From Bacteroidota bacterium (GTDB lineage: Bacteria; Bacteroidota; Bacteroidia; Flavobacteriales; Flavobacteriaceae): a stretch of DNA of 64,000 nucleotides. A program made the translations under genes and the position numbers. Positions 7,027-16,816 of this stretch are shown here, piece by piece. The stretch covers positions 31,835 through 95,834 of the forward strand of contig JAQCFO010000004.1 in the NCBI GenBank assembly GCA_027619415.1, given 5' to 3'. Position 1 is the first letter of the stretch; each line of letters starts with the position of its first letter. The notes under the pieces were generated by a model, which saw only the letters and a list, made by a program, of their open reading frames with translations, was not told the DNA's origin and did no database searches.

Positions 7027-8478
7027 TTAAATTTTTTTTAACGTTATAATTTTATTTAGAAGAGCTCTAAAAGGATACGTTATTTTATCAAAATTAATTA
7101 TTGACCTGTCTGTTGAAGCTCTCCATATTAAATAAATTCCTAATGGCAGCATAATTAAATTTGGAATCCAACTAGCTATTAATGGATCCAAACTTCCATC
7201 TTCTGCAGCATTCCTGCTAAAAGTTCCTAGAAAATGATAGCTTAAGAATAGTATTAAAGAAATAACCATAGGAAGACCAAACCCTCCTTTTCTTATAATA
7301 GCACCTAAGGGAGCACCAACAAAAAATAAAATTAATGAACTTAATGCCAATGCGTATTTATCAAATAAATTTGATTTATGAAGATTGATAATTTTTTCTT
7401 TTATAAAAAATGTGTTTTTTTGGTTAACTAGAACTTGTTTTTGACTATTAAGTACATTTAAAACTGCATCAACTATATTAATCTGTATGTCTTTAGGATA
7501 ATCATTTAAATGGCTTCTGTAATCAATATAAAGATCTTTATTTATGCTTTTTATGTTCATCCTAATATTGTTTTGAAAATTTGTTATTCCAGTTCTTGTA
7601 TAAAAGTTTTTACCAAAATTTTCATATCTAAAAGCTAATTTGTTTGATAACGAGTCAATACTAAATTTTAATTGTGATACATTTTGCATTCTATAGGTAT
7701 TGCTATACTTTTCATCATCAAAATCCACTTGATTAAATCCACTTAAATCTATATTCATTATATACTTTTCAAAAGAAACATAGGAGTGAGGAACAAACTG
7801 TTTGTTATTTGGCCTTGTACTTTCAATGTCTTGATATCTTTTACCATTTTTTAAAATTAGTTGTAAAAGTTTGTCTGATTCTTCACTGATTAACTCACCA
7901 CTTTTGGCTTTTATTACAAGTGTGTTTTTTGAATTAGAGTTATTTCTATGAATAATTACATCTTCTAAAAGCGTGTTGTTTGGTCCATATTTTCTTGCAA
8001 CCTTAATACTCATCGTGTTGATATCATTAAAAACACCTTCAGTTATTGCTAGAGCTGGCTTTAATTTTGCTAAATTTTTCCTTAAGTTGTAGGATTTAAA
8101 TTCAGCAAACGGTATTAAAGTGTTTGCAATAAAAAACATCCCAATGCAAAGAGATAAGTTAAATACAACTATACTTTTCATTGCTGTGAAAAGTGACATC
8201 CCAGAAGATTTAATTGCTACTAATTCATATTGTTCAGAAAGATTCCCAAATGTCATTATAGAAGCTAGCAAAACTGTTAAGGGAAGTACTAAGGGTAGCA
8301 GCTTTGGAGAGTAATATAATAAGAATTTAAATAAAATTTCAAAATCTATTTCTTTTCCTGCTAAATCATCAATAAACACCCATATTATCTGAATTAAAAA
8401 AATAAACATCAAGATAAAGAAGAAGCTAAAAAAAATTTTCAGATATGATGTTAATATATATTTATGAAGAATCTTCAT
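7027..8478 (-). CDS. LptF/LptG family lipopolysaccharide export permease
   Basis: 483 residues. Three N-terminal transmembrane helices (first YLKIFFSFFFILMFIFLIQIIW) are followed by a periplasmic domain of about 200 residues rich in beta-strands. Three C-terminal helices include LGAIIRKGGFGLPMVISLILF, a family signature. This is the YjgP/YjgQ (PF03739) layout of the inner-membrane half of the Lpt transporter, which passes LPS to LptC/A/D with ATPase LptB. Which of LptF or LptG it is cannot be told; flavobacteria have two such genes. It lies 4 bp after lolA and 19 bp before ribB, all minus strand. Confidence 0.88.
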   Translation of the reverse strand: MKILHKYILTSYLKIFFSFFFILMFIFLIQIIWVFIDDLAGKEIDFEILFKFLLYYSPKLLPLVLPLTVLLASIMTFGNLSEQYELVAIKSSGMSLFTAMKSIVVFNLSLCIGMFFIANTLIPFAEFKSYNLRKNLAKLKPALAITEGVFNDINTMSIKVARKYGPNNTLLEDVIIHRNNSNSKNTLVIKAKSGELISEESDKLLQLILKNGKRYQDIESTRPNNKQFVPHSYVSFEKYIMNIDLSGFNQVDFDDEKYSNTYRMQNVSQLKFSIDSLSNKLAFRYENFGKNFYTRTGITNFQNNIRMNIKSINKDLYIDYRSHLNDYPKDIQINIVDAVLNVLNSQKQVLVNQKNTFFIKEKIINLHKSNLFDKYALALSSLILFFVGAPLGAIIRKGGFGLPMVISLILFLSYHFLGTFSRNAAEDGSLDPLIASWIPNLIMLPLGIYLIWRASTDRSIINFDKITYPFRALLNKIITLKKI

Positions 8479-8482
8479 TTCT

Positions 8483-9121
8483 TTAAAGAGTTTCTATATA
8501 ATAATTTTCATAATTACTTTTATCAAAGACAAATGTTTTTTCATCTATCGTAGGATTATAATTAATGTTATTTACTTTTAGAATTGTCTTAGTTTTGTTT
8601 TTGCCGATTTCAACTAACTTAGAAATATTAAAATTACTAATATTAACTCCTAGAAATAAATGACTTATTTCTGAGTCTGAGTCAATAGGAATAAGCTTTA
8701 CAAATTGAACCTTGTCGTTATTGTTAATTTCAAGTCTATCCCATAACAACATGTATCCACTTCTATAAAAATCTAACAATTGAGATGGTCTTATAGTTTG
8801 CTGTTCTTCATCGTTCATACTTGAAATTATAACTTCTTCATTTTCTTTTACTATTGTGTATATATAATTTGAATCACATATTTGTGTTAAGCCCATAAAA
8901 TTCAAAACATAACTGTCATCTTTAATTATAATAGAGCCCTTTGAATCCTGATTAATTCCCTCAAATTTGTTTTCTAAAGTATAAGTAAAATCAATCTGGT
9001 AACTTTTTGCTTCATCAATTTTTTCTGAAACTTTATTTAATAAATTCTCTGCTTTGATATCATTCTGACCATAAATGAAATTAATGATAAGTAGAGATGT
9101 AAATAATAAAACATTTTTCAT
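8483..9121 (-). CDS. LolA-like outer-membrane lipoprotein carrier
   Basis: 212 residues beginning with a Sec signal peptide MKNVLLFTSLLIINFIYGQ (cleavage after the small residue). The mature part has the LolA/LolB-like half-barrel pattern: an amphipathic helix (KAENLLNKVSEKIDEAKSYQIDFTYTL), then alternating strands, ending DEKTFVFDKSNY, the typical closing motif of LolA. The family carries lipoproteins through the periplasm to the outer membrane. Its start codon overlaps the ftsK stop (TAATG), so translation is coupled. Placement between ftsK and an Lpt permease is a conserved flavobacterial arrangement. Confidence 0.85.
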   Translation of the reverse strand: MKNVLLFTSLLIINFIYGQNDIKAENLLNKVSEKIDEAKSYQIDFTYTLENKFEGINQDSKGSIIIKDDSYVLNFMGLTQICDSNYIYTIVKENEEVIISSMNDEEQQTIRPSQLLDFYRSGYMLLWDRLEINNNDKVQFVKLIPIDSDSEISHLFLGVNISNFNISKLVEIGKNKTKTILKVNNINYNPTIDEKTFVFDKSNYENYYIETL

Positions 9122-11457
9122 TAATTATTTTTTTCGTTTTCTAAAAATGCATTTAACGAAGCAAGATCAGTTATTAGAACTTCTCTTGCCCTACTCCCGT
9201 CAAAAGTTCCGACAATACCAGCTGCTTCTAACTGATCTATTATTCTTCCAGCTCTATTATACCCCAATTTCATTTTTCTTTGAATAAGAGATGCAGATCC
9301 TTGCTGTGCAATTACTATTACTTCTGCTGCTTCTTTAAACAAAACATCTCTATCATCAATATTATTATCCATTGAGTTTGAACTCTCTTCGCCAATATAT
9401 TCTGGCAATTCATATGCTTTAGCATAAGCTCTTTGTGATCCTATGAAATTTGTAATTTTTTGAATCTCAGGTGTGTCTACAAAGGCACATTGTATTCTTA
9501 CAAGCTCATTTCCTTGAGTATATAACATATCACCACGACCTATTAATTGATCAGCCCCTCCGCTATCTAAAATCGTTCTTGAATCAATTTTAGAAGTTAC
9601 CCTAAAAGCTATTCTGGCAGGGAAATTTGCTTTTATAATTCCTGTAATTACATTTACAGAAGGTCTTTGAGTTGCTATGATTAAATGAATACCAACAGCT
9701 CGTGCCAATTGTGCCAATCGGGCTATAGGAGTTTCTACTTCTTTTCCAGCAGTCATTATTAAGTCTGCAAATTCATCAATAATCAATACTATGTATGGTA
9801 AAAAAACATTACCAGCATCTGGGTTTAATTTTCTCTGTTTAAACTTAGTATTGTACTCTTTAATATTTCTGCATAGAGCGTTTTTAAGCATTTCATAACG
9901 GTTATCCATTTCTATACAAAGAGAATTCAATGTTTTTATTACAGCTTTGTTGTCAGTTATAATTGCTTCGTCTGTATCAGGAAGTTTTGCTAAATAATGT
10001 CTTTCAATTTTATTAAAAAGCGTTAATTCAACTTTTTTGGGATCAACTAATACAAATTTAACTTCTGAGGGATGTTTCTTGTATATCAGAGATGTTAGTA
10101 CCGCGTTTAAACCAACAGACTTTCCTTGCCCTGTAGCTCCAGCCATTAGTAAGTGTGGCATTTTTACCAAATCAACTACATATGACTCATTACTAATTGT
10201 TTTCCCCAACACTAAAGGAAGTTCCATTTCTGATTCTTGAAAGTTTTTAGAAGCAATTACAGAACGCATAGAAACAATTGTTGCATTTTTATTAGGAACT
10301 TCTATTCCAATTGTTCCTTTACCTGGTATTGGCGCTATGATTCTAATTCCAAGTGCAGACAGAGATAAAGCTATATCATCTTCTAAATTTTTTATTTTTG
10401 AAATTCTAACTCCAGCTTCTGGAACTATTTCATATAATGTAACTGTGGGACCAATGGTCGCTTTAATTTGATCAATTTCAATTTTATAATTTTTTAAAGT
10501 TTCTATAATTTTCTCTTTATTTTCCTCTAACTCTTCTTCATTAATAGTGATAGTTCCTCCATTGTCGTAATCTTTTAGTAGATCAATAGATGGTGTTTGA
10601 AAGTTTTTAAGTTCAAGAGTATGATCATATTCTCCAAATTTTTTAACTAAATTTTTAGCAATTGAATCTTCATCTAATATTTCTTCTTTTTGATTTTCCT
10701 TAATTTCAATTTTAATATCTTCTTTTGGGTTTGTTTTATTAATAGAAGAGAAATTTTCTATTGTTGGTTTGAAACTTTCTTTTTTTATATTAAATTTAGA
10801 TACCGAATCTAAATCGATAGTAGTATTTATACTTTCTTTTTCAACCTCAATCCTTTCATCTTCATTGTTAAATGAATTTTTATTTTTAATCAATAGAGAT
10901 TTGGTCCAACTAAAGACTTTCTCAGGAGTTAAATTTATTCTAATCACTAAGTAAGAAAACAAACCAAAAACTAATATTGATATTACACCAATATCTCCTA
11001 CATATATTGATATAAATTCACTTAACTCATAGCCAATAGATCCCCCCAAAAGCTTATTTGAGAAAAAATATCCAAAGAAAATTGAAAACCAAATCATTAT
11101 TAATACACCCCAAATCCATTTATTTATGAGTTTTTTAGAATTTGCACCAACAAAATAAGAAAGCCCAGTTATTAGCAACAAGATTGAAAATATGAATGAT
11201 GCTATTCCAAACATTCTGTAAATTAAAAAATGACTTAGAATGGCGCCAAACTTTTTTGCAACATTAATAGAGTTTACCTCTTTGTTGAAAAAATTTTCAA
11301 TATCTGATTGATCTACTCTCCAAGTGTTGAAGTAAGATAATAATGAGGCAAAAGTTAAAATTGAAAATAAAATCAAAAAAACACCCAGCATTATCTGATG
11401 ACTACGACTTAATGTGAATGTTTCGTTAAAGTTTAATTTGGTATTAGATTTAGCCAT
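9121..11457 (-). CDS. ftsK: DNA translocase FtsK/SpoIIIE
   Basis: 778 residues. Four N-terminal membrane helices (about 25-190) anchor it at the septum. A linker of about 120 acidic/charged residues follows. The RecA-like motor has Walker A GATGQGKSVG (about residue 437) and Walker B VLIIDEFADL (about 555), plus the ATQRPSVNVITG segment. A C-terminal gamma winged-helix domain (RKMKLGYNRAGRIIDQLEAAGIVG) would read the KOPS-like sequences. It pumps chromosome termini at division for XerCD/dif resolution. First gene of its operon, followed by lolA with start/stop overlap. Confidence 0.97.
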   Translation of the reverse strand: MAKSNTKLNFNETFTLSRSHQIMLGVFLILFSILTFASLLSYFNTWRVDQSDIENFFNKEVNSINVAKKFGAILSHFLIYRMFGIASFIFSILLLITGLSYFVGANSKKLINKWIWGVLIMIWFSIFFGYFFSNKLLGGSIGYELSEFISIYVGDIGVISILVFGLFSYLVIRINLTPEKVFSWTKSLLIKNKNSFNNEDERIEVEKESINTTIDLDSVSKFNIKKESFKPTIENFSSINKTNPKEDIKIEIKENQKEEILDEDSIAKNLVKKFGEYDHTLELKNFQTPSIDLLKDYDNGGTITINEEELEENKEKIIETLKNYKIEIDQIKATIGPTVTLYEIVPEAGVRISKIKNLEDDIALSLSALGIRIIAPIPGKGTIGIEVPNKNATIVSMRSVIASKNFQESEMELPLVLGKTISNESYVVDLVKMPHLLMAGATGQGKSVGLNAVLTSLIYKKHPSEVKFVLVDPKKVELTLFNKIERHYLAKLPDTDEAIITDNKAVIKTLNSLCIEMDNRYEMLKNALCRNIKEYNTKFKQRKLNPDAGNVFLPYIVLIIDEFADLIMTAGKEVETPIARLAQLARAVGIHLIIATQRPSVNVITGIIKANFPARIAFRVTSKIDSRTILDSGGADQLIGRGDMLYTQGNELVRIQCAFVDTPEIQKITNFIGSQRAYAKAYELPEYIGEESSNSMDNNIDDRDVLFKEAAEVIVIAQQGSASLIQRKMKLGYNRAGRIIDQLEAAGIVGTFDGSRAREVLITDLASLNAFLENEKNN

Positions 11458-11470
11458 AATTGGTGAATAA

Positions 11471-11478
11471 CAAAAGTA
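11471..11478 (-). promoter_or_regulatory. Promoter -7 box of the ftsK operon
   Basis: Minus-strand TACTTTTG fits TAnnTTTG, 13 nt before the ftsK ATG. No clear -33 TTG was seen, so support is partial. Confidence 0.4.
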
Positions 11479-11498
11479 AAGATTTAAATTTAAAATTA

Positions 11499-12965
11499 TT
11501 AAACTGTTTTACTATCTAGTTTTTTAATTTTAATATTGAGTCCAGCAAAAATTAAAGTCATAAAAAAACTAAGCCAGTTAAAAACAGCATAAATAAAATA
11601 ATCTAATACACTTACTCCTAAAACACTTGATTGGTATGCTCCACAAGTATTCCATGGTATTAAAACAGAAGTAACAGTTCCAGTATCTTCAAGTGTTCTA
11701 CTTAAATTTTCTGGAGCTAGATTTTTTTCTTTGTAGGCTTTTGAAAACATTTTACCAGGAATTACTATTGACAAATATTGATCAGAAGCAGTTAGGTTAA
11801 TCACTAAACAACTTCCTGCTGTACTAGCAAATAATGAAAAAGTAGACTTACCTAATTCTAAAAGAGAGCTACTTATTTTATTTAACGATCCAATAGCTTC
11901 CATAATTCCTCCAAATACCATAGCACATATTACAAGCCAAATTGTATTAAGCATACCTTTCATTCCTCCACTTGTAAACAAGTCATTTAAATCAGGGTTC
12001 CCTGAATCTATAGATATATCAGTTGTGATGGCATTTAATATTGAAACGTATGCATTTTTTATTGTTAATGTACTCGAGCCTGATATTTGTTTGAGTAATT
12101 CAGGTTGAAAAATTACTGCAAATACTCCACCTAGTATTGTCCCTATAAATAAAGCTATTAAAGGAGGTGTTTTTTTAAATATCATAAAAATCACAATAAT
12201 TGGCACAATAAAAACTAATGGGTTAATGTTAAATGTATTACTTATGGTATTTATTAATAATTCATTATTTGTAGGGCCTGTTGAAACAACAAAAAAGTTT
12301 ATTATTATAAAGACAATTAAGGTTATAATAATTGTTGGAATTGTTGTAAGAGTTAAGTATTTAATGTGAGTAAACAGGTCAGATCCTGAAATTGCAGGAG
12401 CTAGGTTTGTTGTATCACTCAAAGGAGATAATTTATCTCCAAAATATGCGCCTGAAATAATTGCGCCAGCTGCCATTCCTGTAGGAATTCCAATAGCTTT
12501 AGATATACCAATGAGTGCTATTCCAACCGTTGCAGATGTAGTCCAGCTACTTCCGGTAGCGAGAGAAATTATTACACATATAATCAAGCAAGAAGGTAAG
12601 AAAATTGAAGGGTGAAGTATTTTTAAACCATAATAAATCATTGATGGTATAATCCCGCTAATCAACCATGTACCTGATAACGCTCCAACAAACAACAAAA
12701 TTAATATAGCTCCTGTAATTGACTTTAAATTAGTTGATACAGCATTAATCATAGCGCTGAATTCAATGCTTTTTTTAAAACCTATAACTGCAGCAATAGC
12801 AGCTCCAATTAATAAAACAAATTGGTTAGACCCTCCCATTGCTTCATCTCCATAAATATTAACATTATATGCTAATAAAATAACTAAAAGAAGTACCGGA
12901 GTTAGTGCTTCAAATAAAGAAATGTTAAAATTTTTATCACTTGTATTTGAGGATTTTTTAATCAT
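11499..12965 (-). CDS. nhaC: Na+/H+ antiporter, NhaC family
   Basis: 488 residues, about 12 transmembrane helices. Family features include SLATGSSWTTSATVGIALIGI, SGAYFGDKLSPLSDTTNLAPAI in the centre and SVLIPWNTCGAYQSSVLGV near the end, all of which hold the polar residues of the ion path. NhaC proteins exchange external protons for internal sodium across the inner membrane, as expected for a marine cell. Single gene, minus strand, 33 bp upstream of the ftsK start region and divergent from lpd. Confidence 0.9.
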   Translation of the reverse strand: MIKKSSNTSDKNFNISLFEALTPVLLLVILLAYNVNIYGDEAMGGSNQFVLLIGAAIAAVIGFKKSIEFSAMINAVSTNLKSITGAILILLFVGALSGTWLISGIIPSMIYYGLKILHPSIFLPSCLIICVIISLATGSSWTTSATVGIALIGISKAIGIPTGMAAGAIISGAYFGDKLSPLSDTTNLAPAISGSDLFTHIKYLTLTTIPTIIITLIVFIIINFFVVSTGPTNNELLINTISNTFNINPLVFIVPIIVIFMIFKKTPPLIALFIGTILGGVFAVIFQPELLKQISGSSTLTIKNAYVSILNAITTDISIDSGNPDLNDLFTSGGMKGMLNTIWLVICAMVFGGIMEAIGSLNKISSSLLELGKSTFSLFASTAGSCLVINLTASDQYLSIVIPGKMFSKAYKEKNLAPENLSRTLEDTGTVTSVLIPWNTCGAYQSSVLGVSVLDYFIYAVFNWLSFFMTLIFAGLNIKIKKLDSKTV

Positions 12966-13044
12966 AATGCTAATATAAGATTACTTATAAAAATAATTCA
13001 ATTTTTAATCTACTGATTATAATTAAATAAAATAAAAACATTTG

Positions 13045-13052
13045 TACTTTTG
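13045..13052 (+). promoter_or_regulatory. Promoter -7 box of lpd
   Basis: TACTTTTG (TAnnTTTG) lies 11 nt before the lpd ATG. No good -33 TTG at the expected distance. Confidence 0.4.
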
Positions 13053-13063
13053 AAAAAAAAACA

Positions 13064-14467
13064 ATGGATCAATTTGATGTTGTGGTTATAGGATCTGGAC
13101 CTGGAGGTTATGTTTGCGCTATTAGATGCGCTCAGTTAGGCATGAAAACAGCTATAATCGAAAAGTATGACACTTTAGGAGGAACTTGTTTAAATGTAGG
13201 CTGTATACCTTCCAAATCTCTTTTAGACTCATCTCACCATTATTATGATGCATTAAAACATTTTGATTCTCATGGTATAATTATAGATGGTGAATTAAAA
13301 GTTGATTTACAAAAAATGATATTAAGAAAAGATTCCGTTGTGGATCAAACTACAAAAGGAATTGATTATTTGATGTCTAAAAATAAAATTACTGTTTTTA
13401 AGGGTTTAGGCTCTTTTGTTGATTCTTCAAAAATTAACATTAGTAAAGTTGAAAATGATAAGCAAATCTCTTTCAAATCTGCAGTAATTGCAACTGGTTC
13501 TAAACCATCTTCTCTACCTTTTGCTAAAATTGATAAAGAGAGAATAATCACTTCTAATGAAGCTTTAAAGCTTAAAGAAATTCCAAAAAAACTTATCGTT
13601 ATAGGAGGAGGAGTGATTGGATTAGAGTTAGGTCAGGTTTATAATAGGTTAGGATCTGAAGTTTCAGTAATTGAGTATTCGGACACTATAACTCCATTTA
13701 TGGATTCTTCTGTGTCAAAAGAATTGATAAGGATTTTTAAGAAACAAAAAATCAAATTTTATTTATCTCATAAAGTATTTAATGTTATTTCTTCTGTTGA
13801 TTCTGTAACTATTCAAGCTGAAGATAGTAATGGAAATAAGGTAACTTTTGATGGTGATTATTGTTTGGTTTCAGTTGGAAGAATACCATATACTGATGGA
13901 TTAAACCTTGATGTTATCGGATTAAGTATAAACAACAAAGGTGAAATAGAAGTAAATGAGAATCTACAAACTAGTCAAGCTAATGTGTATGCGATAGGTG
14001 ATGTGATAAAAGGCCCTATGTTAGCTCATAAAGCTGAAGAAGAGGGGGTTATGGTTGCTGAAATAATAGCTAATCAAAAACCACATATTAATTATAATTT
14101 AATTCCTAATGTCATATATACCTGGCCAGAAGTAGCATCTGTTGGGAAAACTGAAGAACAATTGATTCAAATGGGTGTTTCTTTTAAAACAGGGCAGTTT
14201 CCAATGCGAGCTTTAGGAAGAGCTAGAGCTAGTATGGATGTTGATGGTTTTGTAAAAATATTAGCAGACAGTAAGACTGATGAAATATTAGGAGTTCACA
14301 TTATTGGAGCTAGAGCTGCGGACTTAATTGCCGAAGCAGTAACGGCAATGGAATTTAGAGCTTCTGCAGAAGATTTATCCAGAATGAGCCATGCACATCC
14401 AACATATGCCGAAGCTATTAAAGAAGCTGCTTTAGCAGCTACTGAAAATAGGCCTCTACATATTTAA
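13064..14467 (+). CDS. lpdA: Dihydrolipoyl dehydrogenase (E3)
   Basis: 467 residues. FAD-binding VIGSGPGGYVCAIRCAQLG is at the N-terminus; the redox disulfide GGTCLNVGCIPSK is near residues 39-51. NAD-binding VIGGGVIGLELGQVY lies mid-protein, the second FAD motif is VYAIGDVIKGPMLAHKAEEEG, and the C-terminal catalytic base is HAHPTYAE (His about 446). All parts of a functional E3 are present. It reoxidises dihydrolipoamide in pyruvate/2-oxoglutarate dehydrogenase and the glycine cleavage system; none of those partners are in the window. Tail-to-tail with argH, one base apart. Confidence 0.97.
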   Translation: MDQFDVVVIGSGPGGYVCAIRCAQLGMKTAIIEKYDTLGGTCLNVGCIPSKSLLDSSHHYYDALKHFDSHGIIIDGELKVDLQKMILRKDSVVDQTTKGIDYLMSKNKITVFKGLGSFVDSSKINISKVENDKQISFKSAVIATGSKPSSLPFAKIDKERIITSNEALKLKEIPKKLIVIGGGVIGLELGQVYNRLGSEVSVIEYSDTITPFMDSSVSKELIRIFKKQKIKFYLSHKVFNVISSVDSVTIQAEDSNGNKVTFDGDYCLVSVGRIPYTDGLNLDVIGLSINNKGEIEVNENLQTSQANVYAIGDVIKGPMLAHKAEEEGVMVAEIIANQKPHINYNLIPNVIYTWPEVASVGKTEEQLIQMGVSFKTGQFPMRALGRARASMDVDGFVKILADSKTDEILGVHIIGARAADLIAEAVTAMEFRASAEDLSRMSHAHPTYAEAIKEAALAATENRPLHI

Positions 14468-14468
14468 T

Positions 14469-15749
14469 TCAATAAGTATTTTTCATTTTTAATTTTATTT
14501 CTTTTAAACACAGATTACCTATGCTTCCTTTTAAGGTGTGATTAAATTTTCTATTTGGTTTAAACTTATTTAGTTCAATTTCATTTGAAATTTTTAAATA
14601 TGCATCTCTAAATGTCATTCCTTTAGAAACAAGATCGTTAATATTTTCTACTGAAAACATATATTTATACTTTTCATCATCAACTATTTTTTCTCTTATT
14701 TGTATTTTTTGAATTGTATAAGAAATTATTTTTATGCAGTTTTTAATTTCATTAACAGATTCTATTATTTTTCCTTTAAAAACCTGCATATCTCTATGAT
14801 ATCCACTGGTTAAGTTTGTTGAAACTATAGTAAACTCATTTGATAATGATTGAATTATATTACACTTAGCTCTGATTAATTCAAAAACATCTGGATTTTT
14901 TTTATGCGGCATTATACTAGAGCCAGTTGTAATTTCATTTGGAAAAGAAATGAAATTTAGTTCTTGAGTCATGTAAAAGCATATGTCAGCTGAAAATTTA
15001 GATAAAGTATGAGCAATAGATCCTATAGCAATTGCTACAGACTTCTCTGATTTTCCTCTATTCATTTGAGCTGAAACTACATTATACTTTAAGTCACTAA
15101 AACCTAACTCTTTTGTCGTGAAATCTCTGTCTATTTTAAAAGAACTTCCATATCCTGCTGCACTTCCAAGAGGATTTTGATCATTAATTTTAAATGCAGT
15201 ATTTATGTAGAGTATGTCATCAATTAGACATTCTGCATATGCAGAAAACCAAAGTCCAAATGATGATGGCATAGCAACTTGCATATGTGTATATCCTGGA
15301 ATTAAATTTTCTTTATTTTCATTGGAAAGTTTTATTAATATATCAAATAATTCTTTTGTCAATAATTTAATTTCACTCAATTCGTCTTTTAAATACAATT
15401 GAGTTGCAACTAGTACTTGATCATTTCTAGATCTACCAGTATGAATTTTCTTCCCGACATCTCCAAGTTTTTCAGTTAAGATGTATTCAATTTTTGAATG
15501 AACATCTTCAAATATTTCTTCAATTTCAAATGTCCCATTATTAATGTCATTATTAATTTTTTTTAATTCATTTAACAATTTATTTAATTCATTAGTATTT
15601 AAAATATTTATTTTACATAACATTTTAGCATGAGCTATAGATCCTATTATATCATATTTAGCTAAATACAAGTCATTTATCCTGTCATTTCCGATAGTAA
15701 AATTTTCTATTTTTTTATTCAATTCATCATTTTTATTCCAGAGTTTCAT
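14469..15749 (-). CDS. argH: Argininosuccinate lyase
   Basis: 426 residues, a little shorter than the usual ~460, mostly at the C-terminus. Fumarase/ASL superfamily motifs are present: DVHSKIEYILTEKLGDVGKKIHTGRSRNDQV, YTHMQVAMP and the signature loop GSSIMPHKKNPDVFE holding the catalytic Ser. It splits argininosuccinate to arginine and fumarate, the last step. Last gene of the arginine operon, 11 bp after the deacetylase. Confidence 0.95.
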   Translation of the reverse strand: MKLWNKNDELNKKIENFTIGNDRINDLYLAKYDIIGSIAHAKMLCKINILNTNELNKLLNELKKINNDINNGTFEIEEIFEDVHSKIEYILTEKLGDVGKKIHTGRSRNDQVLVATQLYLKDELSEIKLLTKELFDILIKLSNENKENLIPGYTHMQVAMPSSFGLWFSAYAECLIDDILYINTAFKINDQNPLGSAAGYGSSFKIDRDFTTKELGFSDLKYNVVSAQMNRGKSEKSVAIAIGSIAHTLSKFSADICFYMTQELNFISFPNEITTGSSIMPHKKNPDVFELIRAKCNIIQSLSNEFTIVSTNLTSGYHRDMQVFKGKIIESVNEIKNCIKIISYTIQKIQIREKIVDDEKYKYMFSVENINDLVSKGMTFRDAYLKISNEIELNKFKPNRKFNHTLKGSIGNLCLKEIKLKMKNTY

Positions 15750-15760
15750 AATTATTTTTT

Positions 15761-16816
15761 TTAAATAATATTATTTAATAATTTTAAATAAATAGGTATT
15801 GCTTTTTTAATTTCATCGATATAGATAAATTCATTTGCAGTATGAGACCTAGTTGAATCACCTGGACCAATTTTAATTGAAGGAAATGAAATTTTAGATT
15901 GATCAGATAAAGTAGGTGAGCCATATTTTTCAATTTTTAACTTATTTGCTGCTATAACTACAGGATGGTTAGTATAAATAGTAGATGAATTTAGATTCAA
16001 GGATCTAGGTTTGATTTCACATGGCGCTTCTTTTTTTAAAATCTCATAAATTTCATTGTTTGTATAACAGTCATTTACTCTAACATCTAATACCAATTCT
16101 AATTCTGAAGGAACGACATTGTGTTGATTTCCTGATTTAATTTGAGTTACTGTAACTTTGGTTTCTCCAAGAAATTTAGATTTCTTTTCAAAACGTATAT
16201 TGTTGATCCAATTTAAAACTTCAATAGAATTAATTATCGGATTATCGTTGTTTTCATGTGCAGCGTGACTTGACGTTCCTTTAATTTTTAAATCAAACAC
16301 AATCAAACCTCTTTCTGCAACAGCCATTTTCATTAGAGTTGGCTCACCTACTATAGCAAAATTAATTTCAGGAATTAAAGGAATAATTGAAGTAATACCA
16401 TTATTCCCAGAAGATTCTTCTTCTGCAGATGCTAAGATTATAATATTATATTTTAATTTTTTCTTGTTATATAAATATGTAAAAACAGCTATTAATGATA
16501 CAAGCGCACCTCCTGCGTCATTACTTCCTAAACCGTATAATTTCCCTTTGTCAATACTGTTGTCAAAAGGATTTCTGGTGTATCCTTTGTTTGGCTTTAC
16601 CGTATCATGATGAGAGTTTAAAAGAATTGTTGGCTTATTTATATCAAAAAATTTATTTTTAGCGTAGACATTGTTTTTATTTCTATTGAATTCAATGTCA
16701 TATTTTTTAAACCACTTTTCAATAATATTGGCTGTTTTTTCTTCGTTAAACGAAAACGATTCTTCTGCAATTAAATCTTGTAATAATTTTATTGCATTTA
16801 AAATTAATTTTTCCAT
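15761..16816 (-). CDS. argE: M20 metallopeptidase, N-acetyl (or N-succinyl) ornithine/citrulline deacylase
   Basis: 351 residues. M20 zinc ligands and catalytic residues are visible: LNSHHDTV (His and Asp), GSNDAGGALVSL (bridging Asp), SAEEESSGNNG (catalytic and ligand Glu) and VGEPT. The dimerisation domain and a final ligand His (RSHTANEF) are present. By operon context it removes the N-acyl group after carbamoylation, giving citrulline for ArgG. In Bacteroidetes this step acts on N-acetyl- or N-succinyl-citrulline because the carbamoyltransferase is of the ArgF' type. It overlaps argB by one base (ATGA-like junction). Confidence 0.88.
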   Translation of the reverse strand: MEKLILNAIKLLQDLIAEESFSFNEEKTANIIEKWFKKYDIEFNRNKNNVYAKNKFFDINKPTILLNSHHDTVKPNKGYTRNPFDNSIDKGKLYGLGSNDAGGALVSLIAVFTYLYNKKKLKYNIIILASAEEESSGNNGITSIIPLIPEINFAIVGEPTLMKMAVAERGLIVFDLKIKGTSSHAAHENNDNPIINSIEVLNWINNIRFEKKSKFLGETKVTVTQIKSGNQHNVVPSELELVLDVRVNDCYTNNEIYEILKKEAPCEIKPRSLNLNSSTIYTNHPVVIAANKLKIEKYGSPTLSDQSKISFPSIKIGPGDSTRSHTANEFIYIDEIKKAIPIYLKLLNNII